This document shows positions 35,965 through 48,317 of a stretch of 64,000 nt of DNA, in pieces. The notes under the pieces are model-generated. The model made no database searches, was not told the DNA's origin, and worked only from the letters and a program-made list of their open reading frames with translations. This stretch comes from Elysia crispata. Taxonomy: Eukaryota; Mollusca; Gastropoda; Plakobranchidae. Where the stretch lies: assembly GCA_033675545.1 (NCBI GenBank), contig JAWDGP010007280.1:1-64000 (forward strand), read 5' to 3'. Position 1 is the first letter of the stretch, and each line of letters begins with the position of its first letter. Both the position numbers and the translations under genes were made by a program.

Positions 35965-36379
35965 AATCTATTAAACCAATAGGTATACATCTATTGAACC
36001 ATTAGTTACATATCTATTGAATCAATAGGTATACATTAAATGAATCAATAGGCGTACATGTATTGAATTACTAGGCGCACATCTATTGAATCATTAAGCT
36101 CACATCTCTTGAACCATTAGCCGTAAATCTAAAGATTCATTAGGCGTACATCTATTGAACATTAGGCGTACATCTATTGAATCATTAGGCGTATATCTAC
36201 TGAACATTAGCCGTAAACCTAGAGAATCATTAGGCGTACGTCTATTGAATCGTTCGCCGTAAATCTCTTGAATCATTAGGCGTACATCTATTGAACATTA
36301 GCCATAAATCTAATGAATCAATAGGCGTACATCTATTGAATCGTGCGCCGTAAATCTATTGAATTATTAGGCGTACATC
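35965..36379. repeat. 23-bp minisatellite abutting the duplication
   Basis: About 18 degenerate units with GCGTACATCTATTGAATCATTAG landmarks (position-varying CGTAAATCT and ATACATCT forms). The array ends exactly where duplication copy 2 begins. Confidence 0.92.
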
Positions 36380-36386
36380 TACAAGA

Positions 36387-36716
36387 CTAGATAATTATAT
36401 TCAGATTCTGAACGATACCACGTTGCGTTGTGGTCAAGAAAAACGGATTTTTTTTCAATTCCTCTAAAGAGCAGATATTGATAGAGCAAGGCGTGAAAAG
36501 GACTTTAAGAAAATCAAATGGTTCTGACCGATAAATGTTGAAGGACATCCGAAGGGAAAAAAACCCTTTGACACATAAATTTGGACATTTATCTATAGAA
36601 TCGGAGACACAGATGTCACGCCAACCTGCCCCACTCAACTCTTTAACTTGTAGACACTTCATCGGGTTTTCAAACCTATTTATACAGTTTCCACGCGACT
36701 CCGGGTTGCTATACAC
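36387..36716 (-). CDS. Candidate exon 2 of an unknown gene, copy 2
   Basis: Paralogue of 27096-27425: 109 codons and TAG after the acceptor GTTGTTGTTGTTCTCAAG, length unchanged. Relative to copy 1 the differences are E to G, F to L, S to C, K to Q and V to L, plus two silent ones. The phase again fits the exon at 37684-37806 (967-bp intron). Full openness in both copies supports an exon. The high share of amino-acid changes fits relaxed or no constraint, so one or both copies may be dispensable or the frame may be non-coding. Confidence 0.4.
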   Translation of the reverse strand: MYSNPESRGNCINRFENPMKCLQVKELSGAGWRDICVSDSIDKCPNLCVKGFFSLRMSFNIYRSEPFDFLKVLFTPCSINICSLEELKKNPFFLTTTQRGIVQNLNIII

Positions 36717-37683
36717 CTTGAGAACAACAACAACAAAAAAATGAAAAGAAAACAAACAAAACAAAAACAAACCAGCAGATTAAGTGAGGAAAATCAAATG
36801 CAAAATGAATTACTTCTTTTCGTTTTGACTTTTGTACAATATAGTATGTTTTCCACTACTCGGCTAAGACGGGCCTGATTCGAAAGTCAAATTTAACTTG
36901 GCTATAAAGACAACTTACAAACTTATATTATACAACTAATTAAGTCTTTGAGTGTTTTCAAGATGAAAGTGATTGTCATAAATTTGACGAAACAAGATCA
37001 ATGCCGTAAAGCGCAATCATATTCCACAGCACAACTGTATTGCCTCAAAGTCTGCTGCTGATAAAATACTTTGTTTATACCTGTTTGATTCTAAATTGTT
37101 ATATCGTTTCTTGACTGCTGTAAGAGCTGTAAATATAACTTTTGACTGAAGGAGTTTTCGGAAATTATCCCTGGTGTCTTTGATAGGAAAAAAAAACAAC
37201 AAAACTTCCCAGTTGGAGAGAAATATTTTGTGAGTCAGTTCTATGAGACTCAATAAGATATTGTTCAGGGCAGATTTGAAAATAAGATATGTTAGTCTGG
37301 TTATAGCTTATGTAAACAAGTAAGGTGTAGTGTATATAATGCTTCAAAAGTTCATCAAACTTAAAATTTGAGCTTTGTCCTAGAATAAGTCTAATCCAGT
37401 GCATTGGATAAAGCGTTGCAGTAGACACAAAACAAAGAGAGTTACTGGTGAGGCCTCACTTTAACACGTCATTTAGCTGCACAATCCTTGCCAAGGACCA
37501 ATTTTAGCTCTCATTTAACACTGCGCAAAGACTAAGTTTAAACCTTTGCCTTTTTTCACATTGCTATGTTGAAGAGAACAAATGTGCTTCACATCGCTTC
37601 GTTACGGACGAGCTACGGGTTTCCATCAGAAAAAAACAGCTTATTTGTCGCTACCGGCCAGTACAGAATGATCCATCACTTAC

Positions 37684-37806
37684 TTCGAGATGACGTTTTG
37701 CCATTCCTGCGCAACAGAAAGTCCCGATAACCGTGTCTACGGGGTCTAGACCCCCTCCAACTCCGGGAAAATCCATATCGGTTAAAGAGCAAGCGTTCCC
37801 CTCCAT
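37684..37806 (-). CDS. Candidate first coding exon of an unknown gene, copy 2
   Basis: Paralogue of 28404-28526: 41 codons from ATG to GAA with GTAAGT following. Three of the four base differences change residues (E3G, M25T, L38R). Start, donor and length are kept. The peptide begins MEGNACSLTDMDFPGVGGGL. Not recognised. Confidence 0.45.
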
Positions 37807-38215
37807 GATGTTTAGGTTGTACTGCTACCGCTTGGTTTTAAACCTGGCTGGAAAAACCTTTTACATTTCTAGAGCTTGCAATTTGTCTCTGTCAGACATA
37901 GATCAATGAAGTTGTGGTCCTGTCATTGATCGGACAATGAAACTCTAGTACTAGAGTCAGCGATCTAAGGTTTTAAGCAAGACTGTTCCACAAGAGGTAA
38001 CATGTCGATATTCTATATCTAAAGTCTAAACAACCAATGTAATGTCCTTAGCAACACTTCAGTTATAGTTTTAGTAAAAAACATCTGGCTTTATGAACTC
38101 TTATTCTGAAAAATTAAATATCAATTCATTTATACAAAAAACAAGATAGGGGAGACTCTTCGATTTCAAACTGGTTTCTGAACACAATGTACTAGTGCAT
38201 CGGATAAGAACCATT

Positions 38216-38216
<1 letters not shown>

Positions 38217-38276
<60 letters not shown>
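38217..38276. repeat. (TA)n microsatellite
   Basis: About 60 bp of AT dinucleotides in copy 2; roughly twice the length in copy 1. Confidence 0.97.
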
Positions 38277-38282
<6 letters not shown>

Positions 38283-38591
38283 TTTATATACTGAACAGAT
38301 TCTTTCTCAATGATAAGAAATAAAACACAATCAAGTTTTCATCTCCTCCGGTTTGTGGAAGTCACACACATGTTTTTTTTTTGTTTGTTTCTTTTAACTT
38401 AATTGAGCGAAAGTTTAAGTTTCCAGCATCCCTGTACAAATAAGATAACTGGACGATTCAAGGCAGACCACAACAATGTGAGAAGTCAGGCAGTGTCACA
38501 GACTCTAAGCATCAGGAAGATGGACATGAAGCAATTATACGGGGAGATAGAAGTTGGAGCATTTTCTACATTCGTGCATGTTAATGACTTC

Positions 38592-38594
<3 letters not shown>

Positions 38595-38646
<52 letters not shown>

Positions 38647-38728
38647 TCTCTTCTCTTCTCTCTCTGTCCCTCTCTCTCTCTTCTCTTCTCTCTCTCTTCT
38701 CTTCTCTCTCCCTCTCTCTCTCTTCTCT

Positions 38729-38795
<67 letters not shown>

Positions 38796-39155
38796 TCTCA
38801 CTCTAAATCTCTGATTCTCTTTCTCACTCTCTCTCTCTGTTTCTGTTTCTGTTTCTCTCTACCTCACTCTGTCTTTCCTTGACTCTCTTTCTTTCTAGCC
38901 CTCACTCTGTCTCTGTCTCTCTGTCTCTCTCTGCCTGTTTCTCTCACACCTTCTCTCTCCCTCTCTCTTTCTCTGTCCCTCTCTCTCTCTCTCTTCCCCT
39001 CCCCTCCTCTCTCTGCGTGTTTCTCTATCTGTCTCTCCCTCTCTCTCCCTCCCTCCCTCTCTCTCTCTTTATCTCTCTCTCTCGGTCTCCCTACCTCCTC
39101 ATCCCCATTCCACGCACACTATATCTCTTTCTCCCAATCTTTCCTCCAACGTGTT
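38595..39155 (+). repeat. (CT)n microsatellite and pyrimidine tract
   Basis: Copy-2 counterpart of 29291-29920, shorter, with several CT runs interrupted by TTCTC and CCCTC blocks. Confidence 0.96.
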
Positions 39156-39170
39156 GCAGGAAATGCCCTG

Positions 39171-39283
39171 ATACCCAGCACTCATTTCCGTGTAGTGGCC
39201 ATTGATATCACGATAATGGGACGCGAACGCCAAATGAAAGGTCAATGTCACGAACTATCTTCTATCGGAGAACCAATTGGCTA
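39171..39283 (+). CDS. Possible last exon after the pyrimidine tract, copy 2
   Basis: Same acceptor-plus-ORF arrangement as 29934-30061, with the acceptor reading ACGTGTTGCAG. The open frame and the following bases are identical to copy 1 through about 39345. Unrecognised product; it could equally be a conserved non-coding block. Confidence 0.25.
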
Positions 39284-39594
39284 AAGTTTAATAATCCACG
39301 AGCAGCTCTATACTCTTTCTCATTTATTGAAAAATCTCAGCTCTTACACAGCCACACCTCATCGTTGTTTATAATTGCAGTCAATTAGATAACTTTTACA
39401 GCATAGGCTTAGTAAGACTTCTATTCGCGAGTCTACATTTCCATACAATGATTGATCAGAAAGAAAGCTAATTTACATTAAAAAAAATGTACACACACAC
39501 ATAATTACAGAAATAACAAGAGTATCACTCGGCACAAAGTATTTTATTTCACGCCTATCAAAACGATTGGTGGCGATTCTATTTAACGAGATAT

Positions 39595-40440
39595 CGAGTG
39601 AAATTAATAATAATTAGACGACTCGAACCTCCTATTGAACAAGAAAGTTTTTAATATTTGTTTAGAGGGCTCGAACCTCCTATTGAACAAAAAAGGTATT
39701 AATTTTTGTTTAGAGAGCTCGAAATTTCTATTGAATCAAATATCGAGTAAAAATATTTATTGTTTAGGGGGCTTGAACCTTCTGTTTTACCAGGTATCGG
39801 GTGAACATAATAATTATTTAGATGGATCGAACCTTCCATTTAATTAGTAATAGAGTGAAGTTAATGATTATTTAGAGCGCTTGAACCTTCTTTTTAACCA
39901 AATACCGGGTGAAAACAATAATTATTTAGAGCGCTTGAACTTTCTATTTAACCAGATATCGGGTGAAGTTAAAAATTATTTACTTGGATCAAACCTTCTA
40001 TTCAACCAAATATCGAATAAAATAGTTTATTATTTAGAGGGCTCAAACCTATTTAACCAAATATAGGGTGGAGTGAAGTTAAAATTTATTTAGAGCGCTT
40101 GAACCTTCTTTTTAACCAAATACCGGGTGAAAACAATAATTATTTAGAGCGCTTGAACTTTCTATTTAACCAGATATCGGGTGAAGTTAAAAATTATTTA
40201 CTTGGATCAAACCTTCCATTTAACCAAATATCGAATAAAATAGTTTATTATTTAGAGGGCTCAAACCTATTCAACCAAATATCGGGTGCATGCAGTGAAG
40301 TTAACATATATTTAGAGGGATTGAACCTTCTAATTAACAACATATCGGATGAAGTAAGTGATTTAAACAGCTCGAACTTTCTTTTTAACAAGATATGCGT
40401 GAAGTTAATAGTTAAGTGGCTCGAACCTTGTACTCCACAG
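39595..40440. repeat. 48-57-bp tandem array, copy 2
   Basis: Counterpart of 30370-31130. Two early units are missing. A 218-bp block starting TTTAGAGCGCTTGAACCTTC near 39873 is repeated at about 40091, adding units that copy 1 lacks. Confidence 0.92.
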
Positions 40441-41138
40441 GTGTCGACTTAGACGAGTGACAAACTGCCATCCCAGGCTCTCACACAGAAAACATTAAAT
40501 TACAACCATTGACGGCAAAAATAGGTGAGAACAAAACGCTTTGTTTACAGGAGAAACCCCAACACCACAGAATTCTTGAGGCGTAAGATGAAAGATTTCT
40601 CACCCGAGTTTACACAAGGGCAGGCAGGCGTGTAACCTCCACTGATAAAGAAGACGTGAGTTAAGAGAGTGAGCGACAATATACACCAGCAGGAATGTAA
40701 GATAAAAAAAAAAAAAACTTCGCAAAGTGCAGCAGCGTGTTCAACAAGGAAGCGCTTGTGCAGTGAGCAAGAAAATTTACCTGAATTTCACTAGAAATAG
40801 AAGCGGCCAAAGAAATGAAGATTTCGAAGATTTCAAAATTTATTCACAAAAAAAAAATATAAAAATTTGCTATGTTAATTAAACGTAATCTGTACTTTGC
40901 GTTCGTGTGAGTGTGTGTGTTTGTGTGTGTGATGTACGAAAAACTCCTGCTTCTTAAGCGAAGCAGAAAAATTGCGGTACAAGGGAATCTGTTCAGTATA
41001 TTTCCAACTGGAAAAGCTGGTTGCTCCAACATACGGGATCAAAAGTCAACGTAGCGAGCGTACGATAATTGCAACAAAAATAACTATAAGAGTGATAATA
41101 ATAAGAACAACGACAACAACAACTACAACAACAACAAC

Positions 41139-41249
<111 letters not shown>

Positions 41250-41556
41250 TATAATAATAAAAACATTGATTATCATTCTCGAATTTAGAAAGACGGCTCT
41301 AAACGATCCTATTTCTTTCCTTACCTTCACATGGTCATTACTTTGGGAAACAAAATAATTTTTTTTTCTTCCACCCATCCAAATCGAACACATTATAAAT
41401 AACCCAACAGTCGCTGTCTTAAACTTCTAAAAATACCACACGGATTTGATGTTAATCAGGAACAGCACTGTTTCCTCTAATGCCACTGATATTGAAAATC
41501 TCAATAGAACTAGTGTTGAAAAATAAAGCTGTCTATTGCTGACCAAAAAGGTTAGG

Positions 41557-41723
41557 GTCTCTCTGTCTCTCTCTCTCCCTGTCTCTCTCTCTGTCTCTCT
41601 CTCTGTCTCTGTCTCTGTCCCTTTTTCTCCCTCTGCTTACCTCTCCATCCATTTTCACAGTTATTTCTCTCTGAATCAGTCTGCCTATCTCTATTCAGTT
41701 CCCTCTCTGTCTCTCTGTCTCTC

Positions 41724-41759
<36 letters not shown>

Positions 41760-41790
41760 ATTTCTCTCTTTTCTATCTCTGTCTTCCTTT
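41557..41790 (+). repeat. CT-rich microsatellite at the duplication edge
   Basis: CTCTGTCTCTCT-type repeats begin at the last shared base of the duplication and continue, with a less pure middle, to about 41790. Confidence 0.95.
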
Positions 41791-42954
41791 TATTCCCCTT
41801 TTTAAAAATAGTTGGTATGTAAGGGTGCATCCACTGCAGTTATTTTTGGATATTTTGTGGAATACCAAACAAGTATTCCCACGGGCACTTCAGGACAGGT
41901 AAGTGGAGAACCCACTCTCATCCAGTGATGGTATCAAGATTTATGTGCCTCGACACACGAGGAACATTTGCTTATTTCATTCCTTCGATATTCAGTGGTC
42001 ACAGAGATAAATTGTTTACATTATCGGGTCATGGCAGACACAGCTGGGGGAAGACACCTCTGTCACCAGCTTCTCAGATTGATCCTTCATAGAGATTAGG
42101 ACGTACATACATGAAAACAAATCCACAAAACAAACATCTGATCCCCACAGGTTATGAATGTTTCTCTACCTCCTCCCTCTTCCATCTTCAAGTCATTCTT
42201 CTAGATTTTATTTTTTTCATTTTAGTAAAAAATGCAATGAAAAACCTTCATATTCGATTACGCTTCGATATTTGGTTATAAAATATTTTAACGCCATTTA
42301 TTATGATTATTACCATTCCCAATGAAGTATCGTTTAAGTTCATGAAATATTAAGTCCAACAGCAGAGTACTCTATATATTGCTTAAGGTTTCGATTTCAC
42401 GTCGCAGTTGACAGTCAACGTGCCCCCTCTCCGCCCCCTTCCGTAAAAAAAAAATAAAAAAATAGAGAATGTAGCAGTTTACGTGCTGTTTGGTTCGATA
42501 TCTTCCACCTTACGCTACGTGTCTGGCCGCCACGCCAGTTGAGAAATATTGGGATTAGTCTTGAACCACTTGGTAAAATGAGATGATCTCTAATTTAAGG
42601 CAATGCTTCTTACTTAAAGCCCCAAAACAGTTGTTAAAATCAAGTTTTTGTGAATAACAAATAAAAAAGACCTGAATCTTACATATTGGGGAAAGATCCT
42701 CAACTATAATAACTATCAGAAATCAGGGTAAAACAATAATGGACATTCTTCCTCTTTACAGGTCTGACTCCAAATAGTTATTTAAATATAGAACAATAGT
42801 CAGGCATGGGCCTTAATCTATTCGTTTCGAAAGAAAGATAATTCTGTCTCCAAAAAGCAGGACTCACCTCAAACCTCGTCATGTTTCCGTTATGTGGCTC
42901 AGAAAATGCTGTTGACAAGGAGGCAGGCAATGTTAAGTTTAAACAGCGGAAAAG
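41791..42954. other. Mostly unique DNA with a possible hAT-like end
   Basis: No gene seen. On the minus strand from about 42555, CAATATTTCTCAACTGGCGT followed by GGCGGCC resembles the CAGTGTTTCTCAACTGG terminal inverted repeats of hAT transposons. No second inverted end was found nearby, so it is at most a solo relic. Confidence 0.3.
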
Positions 42955-43580
42955 AAAGTTACTAGATCTAGTTGTTGGTTGGATCAGGAGAAAAGAAAGT
43001 AGCTGGATCTAGTTGTTGGTTGGATCAGGAGAAAAGGAAGTAGCTAATTCTAGTTGTTGGTTGGATCAGCAGAGAAGAAATTAGCTAGATCTAGTTGTTG
43101 GTTGGATCAAGAGAAAAGGAAGTAGTTGGATCTAGTGGTTCGTTAGATCAGGAGAAAAGAAAGTAGCTAGATCTAGTTGTTGGTTGGATCAGCAGAGAAG
43201 AAAGTAGCTAGATCTAGTTGTTGGTTGGATCAAGAGAAAAGGAAGTAGTTGGATCTAGTGGTTCGTTAGATCAGGAGAAAAGAAAGTAGCTAGATCTAGT
43301 TGTTGGTTGGATCAGCAGAGAAGAAAGTAGCTAGATCTAGTTGTTGGTTGGATCAGGAGAAAAGAAAGTAGCTAGATCTAGTTGTTGGTTGGATCAGGAG
43401 AAAAGAATGTAGCTAGATCTAGTTGTTGGTTGGATTAGGAGAAAAGAAAGTAGCTCGATCTAGTTGTTGTTTGGATCAGCAGAGAAGAAATTAGCTAGAT
43501 CTAGTTGTTGGTTGGATCAGGAGAAAAGAAAGTAGTTGGATCTAGTTGTTGGTTGGATCAGGAGAAAATAAAGTAGTTAA
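42955..43580. repeat. 41-bp minisatellite, about 15 copies
   Basis: Unit with TAGATCTAGTTGTTGGTTGG and ATCAGGAGAAAAGAAAGTAG at a steady 41-bp spacing (for example GATCTAG at 42965 and 43006). AGCAGAGAAG and AAGAGAAAAGG variants recur at intervals, including an 82-bp pair repeated as a block (43083-43160 and 43205-43285). Confidence 0.95.
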
Positions 43581-45870
43581 GTCTTGTTTTAGATTGCGCT
43601 CTTCATCCTCCAATATTGTTTGCCTCGAACTGCTTCATCTTCATCTACGAGGACTGTTCTGTTGAGTTTCTAAGGCCTGACTTACACCACTATAATTAGT
43701 GTCAGAGGAACTTGTCATGTCTTCACAGCCACCCTAAGTGGATTAGATCGTGATGCTACACAGGAAAACATTATAACTGTCCATAGATGTATCTTTAATA
43801 TTAAACTAATTATTATTTCTTAAGGTATAATACAATGATCGTTATTATAAGGGTTTCTTGTATATTCATGACATTTTGTCTTTAAATCAATATCCGTTTT
43901 GTACACTCGATCGTTTTGTTTTCATTTATCTATCTACACAGGCCTAATCAAAAATAAGTTATAAAAAAACCACCGTTGGTTTATTTTGCTATAGGAATGT
44001 GCGTAAATTAAAAAAAAACACATTTCACTCACAACATGGAATGAGATTGTTCACTGAAGTTATAAAAATATCAATCTACTTAAAGATCTTTTCAAACTCT
44101 AAATATCATTGTAGATTCAAACTACATGTCTCCTAGCACCGCAGGTTACCTCTTGATAAGTTTCATTGCGAAAAATCACAGTCACTTCATGAGTGTTTCG
44201 TGAAAAACTCTTTTACAAACCAAGGAAGTAAAGAAGTTGTTTTCCAATTATCTGACAATTTACTTCTCTCGGGTAAGGGTATACTTTATTCATTTGCATG
44301 CAAGATGAATACATATAAAAAAAAAGAGAAAGAAAGAGGAAAGAGACAATAACAGAAAAGGCAATGCCAACTAAACTATTGTACTTGGAGAAGGTAAGTG
44401 TTTCAATGTTTTATTTGCCTTGGTAGAACTAATTTAGTCTTTTGTGTGTGTGTGTGGTGAAAAGAGAATGCAATCAAGTTTTCATTTACAGATTCTTATT
44501 CAAAATAACACCGATCGGACCTGTTCAATAAAGCGCGATTGAAGTCATGTGACCAATTCAAGTGTCAATATTTCTCTTTGCGCTCCTCATACTTAGGAAA
44601 ATAAATAAAAAAATAAACAAAACAAAGCAAAAACGGAATTATGTGAGTTTTTCTTATAGCTAATAATTGGACATCTCACTGTGTCTATGTCTCTCTCTCT
44701 CTCTCTGTCTATCTCTCTCTCTCACTCTCTCTCCCGCCCCAAACCTAGAGACTTTACTCACCTCTGGTCGACCCATGCTCTCACTGTACACGTGGATCGG
44801 AACCTTCAGCATTCTCTCTCTATCTATCTCTGTATCTCTCTTGTTCTGGACAAAACCCAGGATCTTCTCTGGTTATCCCCCCTGGAGAAACTTTCTGGTT
44901 ATCTCCCCTGAAATGCAAGTTATCCGCCTTGGAATATCTCGAGAGGTGGCAAACGGTTCTACTTTCCACAGATGATTGGAATGTTCGTGCAATGTTATCC
45001 ACAATATTTATAATCAAACTGCTTGGAAAACTTGTAGTAACCTGTTGTAAAGTGCTGTACTTTACACAGTATAACACTTATCAAATTTACCACATTAATT
45101 TTAGCATCCAGCTGTCACTTGGGTGTCTAGTGCAACCAGATTCGAAATGAAATCAGATTCAAGAGAATGTTTCAGACTTGGAATCAGATAATGGCTCAAT
45201 GATTGTATGCCATAATTTTACTAACTTGTGATCCTCATAATGATACACAGTATCTCTTATGTAAAAAATCATCATTTCATTGTTATTTCTTGTAACGGCA
45301 GGTTATGAACTAACTAAATGCACAACTAGAAATAAAAAATAATCTGTAGACATCAAATGCAATATTGTTGTCAAACTTGTTGATAGAGACCACACAATTT
45401 ACATGCTCATAGAAACTTCAGTGAACTTGTCTTGTAATGCAATCTAGACCCACAGTCTTCGTCAAAAGCGCACAAAAATACCTCAGTGCCAAGTACGAGA
45501 CGCTAAATAGAAAACTGAAGTCATCTCGTGTAAAAATGAGAGACAGAAATCCGCTCAGAACTGATCAAAGTGTTTTTTATTTTTAAATACATATATTTTG
45601 GATATCCTTTTTCATTTTTGCCAAATCATCTTGTGTTAGATTAAGAGGGTATCAATCATACATTACTAGCGCAATTCATACTATAATATATTTTTTTTAA
45701 AAATCCAAGAATTGAATTTAATGGCACTTAATAAGCCTCCTACAATTGATCATCTTGAAGGTGAAGTACGTTACAGTTTTCACTGACCATGTAAGTCTGA
45801 CAAGCATCACTGGTCTACTAACCACGAATGAAAATCACACGTGAAATGTTTAGCAGTTGGATTTACTTTT
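43581..45870. other. Mostly unique AT-rich DNA, nothing recognised
   Basis: No gene or element could be supported. Minor features are a TGTGTGTGTG run near 44443 and a CT patch at 44690-44735. Open frames near 44667-44975 are partly CT-derived. Confidence 0.5.
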
Positions 45871-45878
45871 CTCCCCAA

Positions 45879-46118
45879 TCATTTCGAAATCCGTTTTTGA
45901 TGCCTAATTGGACGATCTGTATGAGTTCTGCTCGGCTTGCCTGCATCCATAATTGATCCCCTGACGACATTATGCCCGGCGTCTGGGGACATCACCAAAA
46001 CCCGGAACTTCCGGTGATGTTCTCGGAATAATTGACCGATCTGCGCGAATGCATTGCTGTTGCTTAGCAACGTTAGGTTTTTCCTGGTGATGAAAATCTC
46101 GCGCAATTTCTCAGCCAT
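45879..46118 (-). CDS. 79-codon ORF, unknown small protein or first exon
   Basis: The minus-strand ATG at 46118 has G at -3 and G at +4 (AGGAATGG). It begins MAEKLREIFITRKNLTLLSN, continues SNAFAQIGQLFREHHRKFRV and ends RPIRHQKRISK. The product is basic with no membrane segment or signal. The ORF and its upstream flank are richer in CpG and G+C than neighbouring DNA, and a CRE-like TGACGTAC lies 60 bp upstream (46178-46185), which suits a small promoter. I do not recognise a family. It may be complete, a first exon, or chance. Confidence 0.35.
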   Translation of the reverse strand: MAEKLREIFITRKNLTLLSNSNAFAQIGQLFREHHRKFRVLVMSPDAGHNVVRGSIMDAGKPSRTHTDRPIRHQKRISK

Positions 46119-46312
46119 TCCTAACCATTATTAACCAGGAAATGGTAGGAACCAAACAAGTGCGATGGTGCATCTTGTGACGTACGTTGTCGTTTGATAT
46201 AACCCGAACACAACATGGTGACCTCATCCCTTGCCTTTTTATATGAAACCAAAAACTCCCGTTAGGCAGGGTTCGAGTGAAAGGATGAGAGACCTAAACT
46301 CATTTAATGAAG

Positions 46313-46390
46313 GTGTGGAACTCGAACCCATTGAAAGGCCCCTGCGGATATCATGGCGGATTCCCTTACCACAGAACCATCGAGGCTCCT
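46313..46390 (-). ncRNA. tRNA-like sequence (SINE head or tRNA pseudogene)
   Basis: The minus strand reads GATGGTTCTGTGGTAAGG, resembling a tRNA A box and D arm. About 35 bases later comes GGGTTCGAGTTCC, a B-box/T-loop with a foldable T stem. A D stem GTTC/GAAT can form. The anticodon and acceptor stems do not pair properly, so this is not a working tRNA. A tRNA-derived SINE head is the likely source, but no second copy is visible in the window. Confidence 0.4.
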
Positions 46391-46522
46391 GGCACATCTT
46401 TGTGCTGGTGCTTGCATGACGATGGAATCCTGTTACTGATCAGAGACCACATTTATGGGATAGAGAAGATCTTACGAAAAAGGCAGTAACCGTCCATTCT
46501 TATAAGGCATAAAATAAAAGAT

Positions 46523-46775
46523 GTCTTATTGTCTTGTTGCCTTATTGTCTTGTTGTCTTATTGTCTTGGTGTTTTATTGTCTTGGTGTCTGAGTGTCTTG
46601 TTGCCTTATTGTCTTGTTATCTTATTGTCTTGTTGTCTTATTGTCTTGTTGTCTTATTGTCTTGGTGTCTTATTGTCTAGTTGTCTTATTGTCTTGATAT
46701 CTTATTGTTTTTGTGTCTTATTGTCTTTTTGTCTTATTGTCTTGTTGTGTTATTGTCTTGGTGTCTTATTGTCTT
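46523..46775. repeat. 10-bp-based minisatellite
   Basis: TTGTCTTATTGTCTTG words repeat for 250 bp with GTGTC, GTTATC and TTTTGTC variants. Leu/Cys-rich plus-strand frames are products of the repeat. Confidence 0.93.
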
Positions 46776-46949
46776 GACAAAATCCTTTGGGCAATACGTG
46801 AGCATTAAAGAGATTAAGCACCCGCTTTCTTTCACAAGGATCTTCGATACATTCAAAGGCATAGACTTCGATACTTCAACTAAAGTAGCGCGAGAGAAGT
46901 ACGGCCTTATTTCATACGTCTCTGACGAAACAAAGAAAGTGAGAGATAG

Positions 46950-47120
46950 CTATATAGATAGAGAGAGAGAGAGAGAAAGAATAAAAGACAGAAAAAGAGA
47001 GGCAGAGCGAAAGGGAGGGAGAGAGCAACAGACAAAAAAAAGAGAGAGGGGGAAGGCGATAGAAAGAGAGGCGAAGCAAAAAGCATAGAAAGAGACAGAG
47101 ATGGAAAGAGAGAGACACAA
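46950..47120. repeat. GA-rich low-complexity tract
   Basis: GAGAGA and AAAGAGAG words. Open frames in both strands reflect composition. Confidence 0.85.
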
Positions 47121-47720
47121 AGCTACATTCAAGAAAGTCAATATAACCTCAGTTAAATTATCAATGCCCAAAAATGATTTTTCAACGTTTATTTTTTATT
47201 TTGAAAAAGAGGAAATGTCCAGAAACGATGAAAAGGAACTGTTAATAAGGTTTGTTTTTTGTAGCTCCATTGACTTTATTGTTCTTAGTAAAAGAAAACT
47301 TTAGAAAGCTTGGATATTCTTCATATTTAACACGCTGGTTCTCACAACAATCCACTTCAAACGGTCACACAGTTTACACAGCACCAAATTTCTACACTCT
47401 TGTTCTAAAATTTTGCTCAAATAATTATACTGTAGGAATAGGGCAATAAAAAGAAAAAAAAGAGTTACGATATCGCTGATTGGCAAAAAAAAAGTGCAGA
47501 CGAAGATTTAAAAAGACAGTCAGATAAACCCTTTTTATTTCAAATTAAACTACTCTATTCTATTATCCTTTGCCTGCCTTTTCGCTTACGCCAGTTTTAT
47601 TTTTCTCTGAAAGTATTTTCCCACTCTATGAGCTCTACTTATGATGACCCAGCAAAAGCTGTAGACAAGGTTTAGTTTAGTAGATACAACTAAGGTATAA
47701 TTACTTCACTCGCCTCGACG

Positions 47721-48062
47721 ATGTTACACCACTCACGTATTTGTTTCCTTAAACATCTCTTCCCCACGAGATTGTCTCAAACTTGTTCTTCACTGCAGCA
47801 CTTTGTCAGCTTTCCAGGTTACAGCAGCGCTCATGAAACATGCCAAGTAATGAGAGCAGCTGCTAACCCTGCTAAGGCATGTGGCAGTCGCGACAGAGTT
47901 CTGTTTTCCTATTTATGTCTAGTGAGCAAAGAATGTTCACTTAGCCAAGATCTTAAATTCCATCGAGATAAGAGACACAAAAAAACCCACTGGAAACTAG
48001 TAGAAGGAAAAAAGACACCTTATGACATCACGCGATTTAACGAAGGAAAACAGTTAAAATAA
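47721..48062 (+). CDS. 113-codon ORF, unknown
   Basis: Plus-strand ATG-to-TAA frame in otherwise AT-rich DNA. It starts MLHHSRICFLKHLFPTRLSQ, has nine cysteines or so in its first two thirds, and has a Lys-rich end (KFHRDKRHKKTHWKLVEGKK). An acceptor-like TTCTTCACTGCAG lies inside at about 47795, so it could be an exon rather than a complete gene. No family recognised and no promoter or polyadenylation signal convincing. Confidence 0.25.
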   Translation: MLHHSRICFLKHLFPTRLSQTCSSLQHFVSFPGYSSAHETCQVMRAAANPAKACGSRDRVLFSYLCLVSKECSLSQDLKFHRDKRHKKTHWKLVEGKKTPYDITRFNEGKQLK

Positions 48063-48317
48063 ATCTCAGACAGATTGAAGTTGATGATGAGGGAGCGCTA
48101 GGCTTAGGGTCTTGCACAACAAACATACTATGTTAATTACCTTAGTTTTAGGGCAAACTATTGAATTATATATGTTGAAGCTATCAAAGTCAATAGGACA
48201 AATGATTATTGCAATTTGTTTTTTTTTAAATAATTATCAACAGTTCATGATGCTTATTCATAATATGTTCGAACTAATACCGTCACAGATAATGTTAGGC
48301 TAAAGAGATACAAGAGA

